From Pomphorhynchus laevis (taxonomy: Eukaryota > Acanthocephala > Palaeacanthocephala > Echinorhynchida > Pomphorhynchidae): a DNA stretch of 64,000 nt. Below the pieces are notes generated by a model that saw only the letters and a program-made list of their open reading frames with translations, ran no database searches and was not told the DNA's origin. Below, piece by piece: positions 24,301 to 39,300 of this stretch (position 1 is the first letter of the stretch; each line of letters begins with the position of its first letter). Both the position numbers and the translations under genes were made by a program. The stretch spans positions 18,280 through 82,279 of the forward strand of contig WNNJ02003713.1 in the NCBI GenBank assembly GCA_012934845.2, read 5' to 3'.

Positions 24301-27300
24301 CATACTTATGATTTTATATTTTTGAGACCTTATGGCTGTTTTATCGAACTCATTTATACTCTTAAAGACTTTAAGTGAGAACAAATGTTGTTTTCGCTTA
24401 AAGTCTAAAGTCGACAACACGATAAGTGTTGTCCCGCACTTATTGCGGGACAACAGTGCCAAATGTTCTGAAGTACGGCTTTTCTATTAACGGTATTAAA
24501 TGCATTCGAAGTATCAATTGACAGCAAACATTTATCACTGCTTCGATTGAAGTTGTCTCGTAAGGAATGAATAGCATATTCAATTCCACAGCGCTGTCCG
24601 ACACAACTGTTTTAAGCCACAAATGGATTACAAGTCTTCCTGTACGATCGTATATATAGTTTGCCTATGAATCTCCTTGTCACCTCTCCAATATCAACTG
24701 GTCTTACACCAGGATTTTTGTTCAGTGGAATCATACGACTAATCTAAAATACATCCAGCAGTTCATCCAGTATTTTTTCTCTGCCCAACCTTCTGGCAAA
24801 CTTTGCAAGACATTTAGCCATGTTACCAGCTTCAGATCCAAAACTGATAAGCATCCTATACCAGGCTCGTGTGTATACTCCTGATGAACCGGCAGCATCC
24901 TTCGTAGATGATGCAGCGCTAATTATCGCTGGTATTGTATATCCCCACATCAGTAGTGTCACAGTTAAATAATATGTGAGCTCTTGATGACTGACTATTT
25001 TGACCAAACGAGAGAAACTGGGTACTAACTCCTTGAAATTGCCATCCAATCTTACTCTTGAGTTTTTCATGCTGAGTAACTTTTCCTTGTTTCGAGCTTG
25101 CAGGATGCGAGCTTCGTGCAACACAACTCTTATATACCTTTAATTCCAAAACGATAATATTCGGTCTAGAGTTTGACGAATAACCTTATCTTTTGCTAGG
25201 AATTTTCTTTTATTTGGATTGACAAATAACAGTTGCAATTTTCAACGCAATATCTTGATCAGATAACGAGTGTCCAATGCCCTCTTACTTTGATGCCAAT
25301 ATTTTTATAAAATCCTTACTTGCTCTGCACTGAGGCAACTCTAACAGATTCGGCATCTAATTATTTACTTCATCGTAAGCTGATTGCACTATTGTATGTA
25401 TGCCATTCGAACAATTATGGGAAGTTATCCCATCGCAATTAAGGTCATCGTCAATGCTATTTGATTGTACAATATCAGTGAACGATTCAAAACAAGTATC
25501 ACCTGCAACTATAAATTTATGATGTTGCTCCAAATTATGGTCAGGTTCATCTACTACAATTTTCTGCTGATTTAACTGTACAGTTTCGTGTACAGCCGGT
25601 TTGAACAGTTAGGCCCTTAACAATTGAAACATTTGCGACCTCGATGCCGACAGACACAATTTTCACACTGTCGACAGTGCATTATAGCCACAGAATTCAG
25701 ATTGGGTTGATTGGACTGATCGGGACATGCCGGACCTCGCTTTGATGGGCTGATTAATAGCGAAGGAATTGTAATCAGTTTATGTTAGTGTATATTTTGT
25801 TGTATATATGATCTCTCTAAGTTTATTTACGTTGTCGTCGATGAATGAATGAATGACTCTTTTATTTTCAAAAACAGTAGCGAGCAGATATCTTTGCTCA
25901 CACAACGACAAAAATAGAAATGTTGCAACAACAAAAGTAATGTAGAAATAAATGAATACCAGCAAAAATGTACGTTTTTTTCAAATATACTTAAGACCTT
26001 GATATAAAATCTCCTTTTTAAATTTTCTGTCTTTGCGATCGGTGCATGAACATAAGTGCTTCTTAAATTTCAAGTCATTTTCAACCATCGAAAATCGTCG
26101 TTTACGCTGTTTTCTTGAAGCTGATGTATCAACTCTTGATCAGTAGACATTTTAAGTATTATGTTGTGAAATACTGTCATCACCGGCGTCAACTTCACTC
26201 CACAAATCTTCTCCGCATACTTACGAACACTATCCAATTTAGCTACGTTACGCTCGCTGTGTGAGCAAAAACACGGATATCCGTAAGTTATAAGAGATCT
26301 GATAGTTGAAGTATAAGTTTTAGTTGTGATGATGTTGCACCTAAGTATTTCAATTTCCTTACGAAAAATAATCTCGATGCGCATTTGCGTGATATATTAT
26401 GTATATGCCTAGCCCATGACATATTAGCTGCATAATGCATACCTAATATTTCTATATTCTCAACTCTCATTAAATTGTGATCAAGTAGTCCTGATAAATG
26501 TTTTTTTCCGCGAAGTGTGAAACGATGATTATTATATTAATAATAAAAATATTAATAAATATTATTTATTTATGAAATAAACCCCAAATTAAAACCTTTA
26601 CAATTCTACATTATATTCACTCTTGACACGAAATTTAGAACAAAACGATTTGTGTCAATTCTGACACAAGACTTTTATGAATTTATTAATTTTTAAAAAT
26701 AAAATTTGAGAACAAAATTTTTCTGATGTTTTCTCGTTTGTTCGAAATTTCCAAAAGAAGACAATTTAAAACATCATAAGTCTAAAGTGATGAAAAACTT
26801 AAATTCTAAAAATGTTCGTAGATTTAGTTGAAACTGCAACATTTCATATTTACAATAAAAAATATTTCCAATACTAATAAAAAAATAGATCGCATTATAT
26901 CAAATATATTATATTTATTATCAAATTATTATTGATAATACATTTTAGGCATTTAGAAATACATTATTATACGAGTCAAATAATTATCACAAGTAATTAT
27001 TAATTGTAATTAATAATTAATAGTTAATTAATTCATAATTCATTAACTATTAATTAATAGTTAATTAATAATTAATTCAGCACAATTATTATATTATAGA
27101 CAAGACTCGAAAGAATCTATGCTTGAATAAAGTGATTACCCTTTTATATAAAATACGTGAATTACACATTTCTAAGTAAAATGTAAGGAAATGTAATATT
27201 CGAAAATGTCCGAGCCATTGAAACTATCATGACACCCTATACGCACTTGTACATAATCAATTTGTTGTAGTGAAGGGTGAGATTTGCTATGTATATCTAT

Positions 27301-30300
27301 TGGATTTGTAATCTCTAAAGAATCAATTTAATTCTTTATAAATCAAATATATAAATTATATAAATAATTTATATTATTTATATAATATAAATTATATTAT
27401 TTATATTATTAATCAAATATAAATTAACAAGAAATTAAAAAAATATTAATTATAAATTATTATTTATCGTGCTTATAAAATAAGCAAGATAATAAGAATA
27501 AAATTTCAAATAACTTAATTAATATTATAATTATTTAATACAATTATATAATATTATATTTGCGAATTAAATATTAAAATTAATTATTACTTAATAAATA
27601 TGCTGTGGGACGCCTTTCCCATAAAACGGCCTCCAATCTAGACTGCACGAGCCCAATAACGCCTCTTTATTGCGACTTGTCGTTGATCGTTCGAACGAGA
27701 TGAACTCAAGAACCCTCTGCAGCAATGGTTCGATCTCGGCATACGTCCGCAAGTTCCTAAGCAATTAAATTTCTGGCCTCATTGTGCCGAATGATAAACT
27801 TACATTCATGTTTACATGAATGTAGGTGGTTTAGATCCCATATTGGTTGTTTGATCCAATTGATTTGTTTAGATCCCATATTGATATCAGTGGTTGTTTA
27901 TGGTTCAAGTAAACAATATTCAGTAACTATTTATTAATTATTTAATACTTATAATTACTTATTACTTAATATGTTGTTAATAATATTATTATAATAATAT
28001 TTTATTATAATATAATAAAATATTATATAATAAAATATTATAAAATATAATATTTTATATTATTATTATTATTATTTTATTATTTTACTAATAAAATAGA
28101 AAATATTAATATTTTTAATATTAATGAAGAGAGATTTTAAATCTTGCAAAGTCAAGAATTTCATTTAAATACATTAATGAGTGTGAAAATTGCAATATAA
28201 ATATAAATTCATTAATTATTTTACAAATAAATAGTTTAATAAAGATGTATGTGCAGCTGTTTAAGATTCTCATTTTTATAGTCTAAATCATGCACAGCTA
28301 AATCTATATATCAATATCTAATAAACAATCGGAAATAGTATCAATTTCCGGTTGAAAATATCAATATAAATAATATTATAATAATTAATATTATATTAAT
28401 TATATTAGTAGACGGAATATTAGCTTTAAATAGCAAATGAAAATCATTTCAATCGAATCCTCAAAAATGACGACTTCTACGTTTATCAAAATCCTTCAAT
28501 TGACAGAAGCTAACTGAAAAGGTATAATTTAATCACTATAAAAATGTACTTTAAGAATTTGTCCAGCATAAAATCCAAGTTCTTCATTGCACGTATCGAC
28601 GTTTGGTGACATAGTTGTCGGTTCATAATCATAGAGAGCAATATAGAGTTTGACCTCGTCTTTATTATTGTTTTGATCAGTTGAAATACGGTCACTAGAT
28701 GCTACAATCTCGGATAATTGATTATCTAAAACCAAGTTAGTGTTTTAATTTCATATTTTGAATATCAAATAATTGAGATTATTTTAATCTACGTTCAATA
28801 TTTCGAATCTCAATATTTGTTTTATTATTTCTATTATTTTCAATTAGCTGAGTAATATTTCTCAAAACAAATCTAAAAAAAACGCAAAATAGAAATATTA
28901 TTTTAACGTAATATTATGTAATATAATATCAAATAATATTATATTATATTATATAATATAAAATTATATATATTATTTTAATATAATAGTATATTATTTT
29001 TTATTATTACAAACGATTTTCCTGCTTATCAACTATAAAATTAATATCAACTAGGAAATTTAATTAAGACCATAAAGTCTTAAGGAGCTTCCCATTTCTG
29101 CGTATTTGATATTTATGACATATATATTTATTGATATTTATTACAAGGTGTAGTATGCGAATTAGCAGAGTTTCAGCCATTCGGAGTTGTTGTACTGAAT
29201 CAGATTTAAAGATGATTTCGAAGCTTTTCTACATATTGTCGATATAAATAATAAATGATTATATAAGATAATATAAATAATATATTATATTACTAGGTCA
29301 TGATACTTAAATATTATTTTAACTCTTAAGATAAATTTATAAATATAAATATTTAGATTTAAATTTTAAGTATTTATCTTAAAATATAAAATAGATGAAA
29401 ATATATCTTATTATTATAAATATCTAAAATGTAAATATATAAATATATATTAATATAAAAATATATATTATATAAATATATTAATCTTAATATTTAAATA
29501 TTTGTATTTTAAGACCAATATATATTATATATTGATACTTAAAATTTAAGTATCAATATAAGTATATTAATACTTAAAATTTAGAATCTATAGTTAAGTG
29601 TTATAGAAAGTGACCATTCCCTACTATTTCATAGTAGCAAATTTGAGAGCCGAAACTAGACAACTAATATGACATCAACTGCATTAGCACTTAAAACACT
29701 TACATCAGCTGATGCAGTAATTATCAATGCAACTAATGCAGTCATTATATACCAAACAAAAGGCAAAATGATATTATACAAGTACGGTAACTGCTTTATA
29801 AAATATACGAACCTGTCTGTGTCGGCACTTCGACCTTCACAGGCACTTCTGTTATATGCTCGTGATCTATCTTTAATAAACAAATTTAACATTAGATGTG
29901 CTATATGTTAAATACAAACCGAGCTATCGACGCTTTTGGGATGTTTTTGTATTGCAAAGTTTTCGCCAGATAGATCTGCAATAGAGAAGATATCACTTCC
30001 AGGTAATACAATTTAAAGCACTCAATACCGTTATTGAAATATATTGAACTTGACTTGATAAACGGTGATTGTTCTGGAATAGTGGGTATTGGACAAACAT
30101 CAAAAGTGCATGATGATTTCAAAGGCAGACCTGTTAAAAACATCGGATAAAAAAATCGCGCAAATAAAAATCGAAAAAATGTTGGGAATAACTAATTGCC
30201 TCCTAATTCACCAATGAAGCGGAATCGACAAAAGGAATAAATTTTCAAAATATAAATACATACGATTTTAGTACGCTTTATACAAATCTAGATTTAATAG

Positions 30301-33300
30301 ATATTAAAGATAAATTAGAAAATTAATCAATCTTGTCTCTATTTTACAACAGGGTAATCGAAATTAATACAGGTATAAAACACTATTTCAGTATTAATTA
30401 TACAAATGAATTTTTAGAACAGACAAAAGGAATAAATTTTCAAAATATAAATACAAACGCTTTTAGTACGCTTTATACAAATCTAGATTTAGTAGATATT
30501 AACGAAGCGTTAGTAAAATTAATTAATCTTATATTCGGAAAATGATATACATATATATGTAATAATAATTATAACGCCATAATTTAAAATCTAACAAATT
30601 TAAACCATCAAATAAATATAAATATATGGATAAAATTGAATTATTAGAATCCTTAAATATTTTAATAAATCAAAATTATTTAAAGGTAGGGACATCCATA
30701 TTTATACAAATAAAAGGTGTTCCAATGGGTGATAATAGTAGCCCAATTATAGCTGTTTTAAAAATAAATTTAAAATAGAAAGATATAAAAGATCATAAAA
30801 AGATATAAAATATATGTTTCGATATATTGATGAATCCTTAAATATTTTAATAAATCAAAATTATTTAATTATTATTTGTACAAAAATCATGGATTCAGTT
30901 GAATGATCTAATTTAATGGATATATCGAAAAATTAATGATATTTTGATATGGAATTATGGTATTACCATATTTTGATACGGTGGTATTACTTTGTGGTAT
31001 CAAAGATACCACAAAATAAAATTAAAATTTTTCAAATTAATAAATCATCAAAATATTATTAAAAATAAATTTAATAACTTGGCAAAAATATTTAATGGAT
31101 AATATATAATGAAACATAAGGCAAGAAATGACGAATAAATCGCATAAGAGGAAATACATCATTGACAAAACATTCTAGAATCATTCAAATTATTTTAATG
31201 ATGTTATATTTTCATATTGTTAAAATATAACATCATTTTTATTTAGAACTTAGAGTACTTTATTAATTATTATTTGATTTGCTCTTAATTTTGATACTAC
31301 ACCGTTTAGATAGCACTTTGAGTACTACTATTAGTACTACTACTAATAGTACTACTTTCAGTAATACAAAGTAAATAATAATATTATTTTTAATATTAAT
31401 TTTTAATAATATTATTATCTGTATATATTTTGTAACTTTCTGATTATATCGCATACCATTATATGATTATTATACGATCAATTTTGATATACCACAAAAT
31501 TTAATTGATTACGAGAAAAAGTTAAAAATAAAAAGATTCACAGCACACCTTTTTTTTAAACTTTAATTGTTGGAATGTTTCTAAAAAAGAAATTGATCAT
31601 ATTGTTCAATTAATTAAGATTTTATAAATCATTTAATGCGAATTACGTTCTTATAGTTGAATTAATAAATTAAGTTAATAAATAAAAATGTAAAATATTC
31701 AAGGATTTACTGTTTAATGTGAATTTATAAATCTTCCGAAATTTAATTAAATTTTATATCCATAGAATTTGGCAATGAATTACTTAAAGTGATATACCTT
31801 TGATGCGTATTTTGTAGGTGTTTGCAGCCAAGTACCTAACACTTCTTCCATTGATTTTAAGAACGTGTTTGATGCTACTGTGTGCTGGTATCCAACTAAG
31901 ATTAACAGTCGAATCGTCATGATACTTAATTGTGAGACAGTCAGGAGCAAGCGAATCTAAACCGGAAATTAATTATATAATTAATTAAATATTGAATTAA
32001 AAGAAATTAATACAAATATTTAAATAAAAGACATCTTTCAATAATTTCCATATGGAAATTGTTGAAAGATTAAAGTTATGAAACAATCAGTCTTTATGAA
32101 GGATTTCAAAATTGATTGAGGTTATTAAAATTAATTATATTTATATATTTATATTAATATATAATAAATATATTAATATATAAATTAATTAATATATTTA
32201 TATTTATTAATTATAATTAATTTTTATTAAAATTAATTTTGAAAATAAATAATTCGACTTTTAATAGAAAAAAAATAATTTCACTCTCTCCACTAATTAA
32301 ATAAAATTTATAAAATGAGTGAACAATCAATTTATAATAAGATTTTATATTTTAGCAAATAACTATAACAGCGTAGAACGAATGTATCATGCTACTAATC
32401 AGTGACGTTTAATTATATACTTCATGACATTGCGTAATAATTTAATGTTTAATAATTTGAGATTTAAAAGGTAATAAAAATGATAACAAGAACCTGTATT
32501 AATCTTTGCAGTACATAACTTCCAATTTGAGATACCATCTTTTCCGACAAGACAAACAGATACCCGCTGAGAATTCTGAAAACAAAACGAATGCAAATCT
32601 GTTAAATGCTCATTTTATCGCTTGAACACTTAGTGAACAAGATAGAATCACTTTGAATTTAGAAATTGTAATCTAATTTGATTTCCTGCTTTAAATATTA
32701 ATTGCTAAATATTAATCACTAAAAATTAAATTGCTAAATTAAATAATTTAACGAAATATAAAAAATTGCTAAAAGCAACTAAAATATCTTAATTCTTTAA
32801 AATTCAGCGATTGTTTATTAATTTTATTTTATTAATGAATTAATATATATTATTGAAAGTATCAATTATTAAAATTTAATTTATTTAATATTTAATAAAT
32901 TAAATTTTTGCCGATCTGATTTCAACAAAGCGCACTTTATATTGAAAAATAACTTGTAGAATTTTCTTTAGTTTAGCTTCTTCTTTATCAACTTGTTTAA
33001 TAAAATCTTGCAAAATGTTCTGCATGTTAAACCCTACTCTATGTTTCGCTGTCTTTCGTTATGTATTTCTTCGTAAAATGTGTTTAATGAATTATCTTTG
33101 TAAGAAAATTAAATGCTTGTTGCGATATTTTGAACGAAATTGCAATTTTTTGAAAATTTACAATTTTAATTTTAATCTAAAAAACAAATAAATTTTATAA
33201 TAAAAACTGAAAGTTAAAAAAAAACCTTCAAAAAGCCAACAAAAACCATTGCTATCGTTTAATAAATTTGGATCCAAAATTATCTCTCTCAAGAGATAAT

Positions 33301-36300
33301 TTTGGAAATTATCTCTTAAGAGGACTGATAACGACACCATAATCACTGGATTGACATATTATCCCATTCTCAGTAATATGCACAAAAACGTCCGTTCTGC
33401 AGGAAGCAGAACGGACTGATCTGGTTAAGAGCGTAAGCCTCTTAAGCAAAGTGTCAGAAACGCCTTTATTCACAATGTCACACAGGCAACCGAAACGACC
33501 AGTGAGTACTTCATTCTACTGATGAGTGTTTCCAGGTACACATTGGTCGTCTAGAAGTGACATGGTGACAGAAAGTCGTGAATCGAAGTCCAGTCAATTA
33601 AGCAACACCATTTAGTATAAATGCAATATTTCGTAAGAAATCCTGGACCGTTGTTTACTCAGCACATCCGTGCAATACTATTATACCTGCCGTATCCATT
33701 AAGGATCCAACGAGTGCAGCGACAATTCAGCAACAACCTCTGCCTAGTGTTTAAGGGTGATCCGCACAGCAATTCGATCTGATTAAGAGTATATATAAGG
33801 TGTTGATTTTCTAGCTGCGAGTTGGGATCCATCATGGATGCTTTCATATGTATTTGTAAAATGTTTAATTAATTAAAACCAACCAGAAGACCAAGTGTGT
33901 TTTATTTTATTACAACGTTTCGAAACTCAGTGGGATCTTCTTCAAGTTAAATCAATAATTGTAAGAATTTTAATATATATACATGAAGAGGCATAAACAC
34001 CAGGCAGCATTCTATATATCCTTATCAGACTAAGAAATAGAACCGAATTATTCTTGCATTATTCAAAGTCGCTACGTATGCCCAGTCATCCTATGTGTGA
34101 CGACAAACTTCACAACGGTATACGCGTTTCGCTCTAACTGAGCTCATCAGTATCGTGACTTCTATAATCATCTACAGGCACCTTAACACACGCTTGAACA
34201 GTGTTTAAAGCTCGAAAAACAGAACTACCCTTAATCTGAATCATCGGAGGGAATTTAGCATAAGCTCTGTGCACGGCAGTGCATATTGCAGTTTAACCAT
34301 GCATCAGGCGCTAAATTCTTTTTAATAGAAATGATGTTTAACAGGGACACTTAAAAGTGTGCAAATATATAAAATATAATTTGTTGTTACAGCTGCCCTG
34401 GGACGCTCACTGGCGTACTCATAAATATATCACTATGTTTTCCTCATGACGAGGCATAAACACCAGGCAGCATTATATATATCCTCATCAGACTAAGAAA
34501 TAGAACCGAATTATTCTTGCATTATTCAAAGTCGCTACGTATGCCCAGTCATCCTATGTGTGACGACAAACTTCACAACGGTATACGCGTTTCGCTCTAA
34601 CGGAGCTCATCAGTACCGTGACTTCTATAATCATCTATATGTACCTTAACACACGCTTAAACAGTGTTTAAAGCTCAAAAAACATAACTACCCTTAATCT
34701 GAATCATCGGAGGGAATTTAGCATAAACTCTGTGCATGACAGTGACTATTACAGTTTAAGCGTGTGTTAAGATTAAGGGTAGTTCTGTTTTTCGATTATC
34801 AGAAGGCTGGATACTAACTCTTCTCTTTTTCGAAATTTGACTCATCTGAGATTCGAGCTGTCGATCTCCATGCTGGGCTTGCGCTCTTAACTGCTATGTA
34901 TGAATCCAGAATTATCAGATTTCACACAGTATATGAAAGCTTCCATCATGGTCTCATGCATTGAAAACCAGCATTGTTCGAGATTATCGCTGCATTGTCC
35001 GAGATGTTCTCCAGCATGCTTATCACAGATTCTTTTGCTTGAGATCATGCAGATCGCTTGAAATCGGGACCGATGGTCATGTGGCAGAAATCGTGCGAAA
35101 CGAAAACAGCTGTTGCATTGGTGCCGTTAGTAGTCAGGGTGTATGAAATTGGATATATTGAAGAAAATATTCTACAGCTGGTTTTCATTGCGAAAGTCAC
35201 CCTGTGTGATATAACAACTATTCAATATATATTCAATGTAGTAGCAGATTGAAACCAATATGTAGAGAAATCGGTTGAGACGGAAACGGCTGCTTTATCG
35301 ATAAGAGTAAAGAAAAAAGTGGAATGAAAATGACAACTAATAACTGAGTGATTACGGACTTAATAAGGGAGCCTTATATCATTGGCGTGTGGATGGATAA
35401 AATACGTATTCCAAAATATTTCGAAAATTTTATCTTTATAATTCGTTCGTAACAGTGCGGTGTACTTTGAACTGATTTGAATTTCTTATAATATGTATTA
35501 TGATAAAGGTATAAACCGAAACTAGTTAAATACCTACAATTGAAAAAGGCTTCGGCCGAAACCGTCCATAAATCTGTAGTGTTAATTGTTGAGTCAATTA
35601 ATTTAACAAGCGCACTAGTTTTGAAAATCAAGCAAATTAACGATATTTTGTGGATATTTATATTTAAGATAATATAGCCTCAATAACATTAAATATTTAA
35701 TCTTACAAGATATTTAAAAAGTGTCAACAAATATTATATTCTTTTCAAACAAGTTTTATATATAATGGTGATGCACGGATGTGCTGAGTAAACAACTGTC
35801 CAGGATTTCTTACGAAATGGCATTTACATAAAATTGTGTTGCCATGTCATTGTCAGTACCATGTCATTTCTAGACGGCCACTTTGGCACCGAAATGATGG
35901 ACCACTTGGCAACATCATTAGAATTAAGTACCCAGTGGTCGTTTAAATAGAAGTTATAAACCGAAACAATAAATAATGCTTCTCCAACCAGTTTTATATA
36001 TGGTTAAAAAATTAGGTCTTGGTTAAATATTAGATATACACAATTGAAAAAGGCCTTGCCCGAAACCGTCCATATTGCTAATTGTTGAGTCGTTAAAAAA
36101 TATAAATTGTCTTGGTTAAATATTAAGTATATTAATATTATAATATTAATATATATTAATATTATATGAATCAGTTAATTTAATAAACGCATTATTTTTA
36201 AAAATCAAGCAAATGAACGATACTTTGTGGATATTTATATTTAAGATAATATAGCATCAATAATATTACATATTTCATCTCACAAGGTATTTGAAAAATG

Positions 36301-39300
36301 TCGAGTTTAGCATTTTTAATATACCGATTTATCTAATTGCTAATCTGGTTATTCATTTTTACACAAAAATTTAAAATTAAAATATACCTTTCCATTAACT
36401 AAAATTTCATAGACATCAGTGGATTGTTTAGTACAATACAATTTTCCGTCAACAAATATTTGATATCCATCAATTGAGAATTCATCATATAATGGAGGAG
36501 GCAACCATTTAATTTTAGATCCAGATGAACAATATTCAACTTGTTGGAGTACAGGTGCCGGAGCAACTGAAATTTAAAATGCTAATATTTAATTAAATAT
36601 TATTAATGTGAATATTCTAATTTTGAAAACGAAATTAACCTTTTATTGCTTAATGTCATAAAGATTCCATCACTTTTAATATTTAATATCATTCTATTAG
36701 ATTCTAACATTGATTTTTCTAATTTTTACTGATAAATAGTTAATTATTACTATTTATGAGTATTTTTTACTGATCAATGGTTTAATTGAATGATATTAAA
36801 TTAAATTTGATTAAATTTATTATTATAAATACATATTGAAACGACATTCTTGATACGACAATTTTCTGCTAATTTGGATTTTTTGCTAATTTTCTGCTAA
36901 TTTTGGATTTTTTGTTATAATTTTACAATATACAAAACAACAAAATATTATTAAAAATTTATAAAAACTATTAATATGAACTTGCTTTATTATTCACCCG
37001 TTATATTTCTGTATTACGTTTTTCATCATAATTAATAATGCCAAGTTATCAGCTGATTGAGTCTACGTATTTTATACAAATAAAATTTTTATTTTTAAAT
37101 AAAAAAGATAATAAAATAGATAATAAAATAGATAATTTTTATTATTATATAAAAAAATTTAGACCTAAAAAAAATTTTGGTTTCTTATAAACATACAATG
37201 ATACTAAACAAAGAGAATTGAAATTTATGATTATTAACAGAGAGAATTTAAACTATCTTGATACCCATTAACTACTTACACAAATTACAAGATTAATATA
37301 CACAATCTAAAGTAAATACAACATTCTATACAAGGAACTTCTACGAACTTCTACGCCCACTTCGAGAATAACGAACTTCTACGAACCTCCACTTCACAAC
37401 GAACTTCTACGCCCACTTCGAGAATAAACGAACTTCTACTCCGCACTTCGAGAATAAACGAACTTCTAACAACGAACTTCTACGCCGCACTTCTGCAACG
37501 AACTTCGTTTCACTACGCTAAATGTTCAGACGCCGGATTTCTGATTTCAAGTAATTGATTTAATTTATTGTATTTTAAATTTTGCCCAGCCGAAAGGCGA
37601 AATGGGAAATAAATCGCTGCATTATTATATAAAATAAATAATAACATTGTTTTTATTTTAACATTTTTAACATTATTATATAAGATTTTATTCAATAGAT
37701 ATCTACATAATTATTTTTAATAGTAAAGAATAAATCAGATCAGATAACCGAGTCTTCGTATTTTTTATAAATCAAAAATACAGATAAATAATTATAAATA
37801 AGAAATAAGAAAGAATTATATAAGAATTTGTAGAATTTGATACGACATTATTTTTCTTCTAATTTAAAAACTTCTATAAATCAATAAAATATTATTAAAA
37901 TATTAAATTTACAATGTACCAATCAACAAAATATTATAAAACATTTATTTAAACCATTAAGCGAGAAAAAATAATGGATGGATAATAAACAATATGCTTT
38001 GTATTAGAATAGGGTACAATAAATAATCAAATTTCTTTAGAGGAAATACGTCAATAGCGCTTATCTGGCCTTTCTGTTATGTTGAGTCGAGGAATAGGGG
38101 CCAAAACCCGATAGCATAGCAGTTCCTCCTGATGACCTATAATCCTTATTCTGATACATCGTTTGTTATTTATTAGTCAATTCATAAAATGACTTTTATT
38201 TTAACTTGATTTAATATACAAATAAATACAAATACAAAAATAAATACAAAAATATTTAAAACCTGATATTTGAAAATATTTTAAACCTGATAGCATAGCA
38301 ATTCCTCCTGATGACCTCTAATCTTTATTCTGATACATCGTTTGTTATTTATTATTCAATTCATAAAAATGACTTTTATTTCAAATTTCTATTTTAAATT
38401 TAAAAATTATATAAAATTATAAAATGTTATATTGTGGTCATTTATTATTTATATTTTTAATTCTTGAATTTTATTTAGTATTAATTTTAATTTTTATTAA
38501 AAGCAACGATTATATTTAATACTTTATAATAATTTATAATTTTATTAAAATTTTTAAAAGTTTTAACTTTATAAATATATATTGTAAATATAAAAAAATA
38601 TATAAATAGTTATAAATAGTTATAAATATATAAATATATAAAACGTAAACTCAGGTATCTGATCTGATTTGCCACAGGCAGTGATTTATATTTATCGTTA
38701 TATAAATATAAATTGTATACAATCTTATATAACCATTTATTATTTATAATTATTTAACTTTATTTTTATTTATTTATAGCATAAAATACGTAGACTCAGT
38801 TATCTGATCTGATTTCTATGCGCACTGATATCATCTTAAGCATATCCACAAAAAAAATAAATGGATTTTAAAATTAATAGCTCCAAATTAATCCATCTGA
38901 TTTTTACTGATAAATAGTTATGGAGAAAAACACATCTGATTGTGAGTATCCGTAGTAAAACTCACGATCTCTTTCAATTTGAAATAAACAAACCAAGTTA
39001 TGTGCAACGCAATAAGATTTCAAAAGCAAATTTAAGATTTGTATATATTTTTATATGACAAAATATGAACGTTATATAAAACGAAATATAATAAAAAGTT
39101 AGCAAAGTTTATATGTCAATGAGATTAAATTAAACTTGATTATTATAAATCAAACTTGATAACCATAAATTTAACTAATTAATCACCTTTTATATGTTTA
39201 GACGTATTCAGCAATGAGAAGTCTGTTTGAACAGATAATGAGCTATCTAAAAAAGTTCAGAAATAAAAATGAATATTAAATTGTTTATTTAAAATATTAG

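Noticed and set aside
33525-33600. CTGATGAG at 33531 as a hammerhead
   Set aside because: No complementary stem II and no downstream GAAA within 30 nt; permuted arrangements also fail to pair.
38100-38180. CTGATGA near GAAA-like sequence in the Penelope 3' modules as another hammerhead
   Set aside because: The order and spacing do not allow stem II to form, and no GAAA follows CTGATGA at the right distance in any copy.
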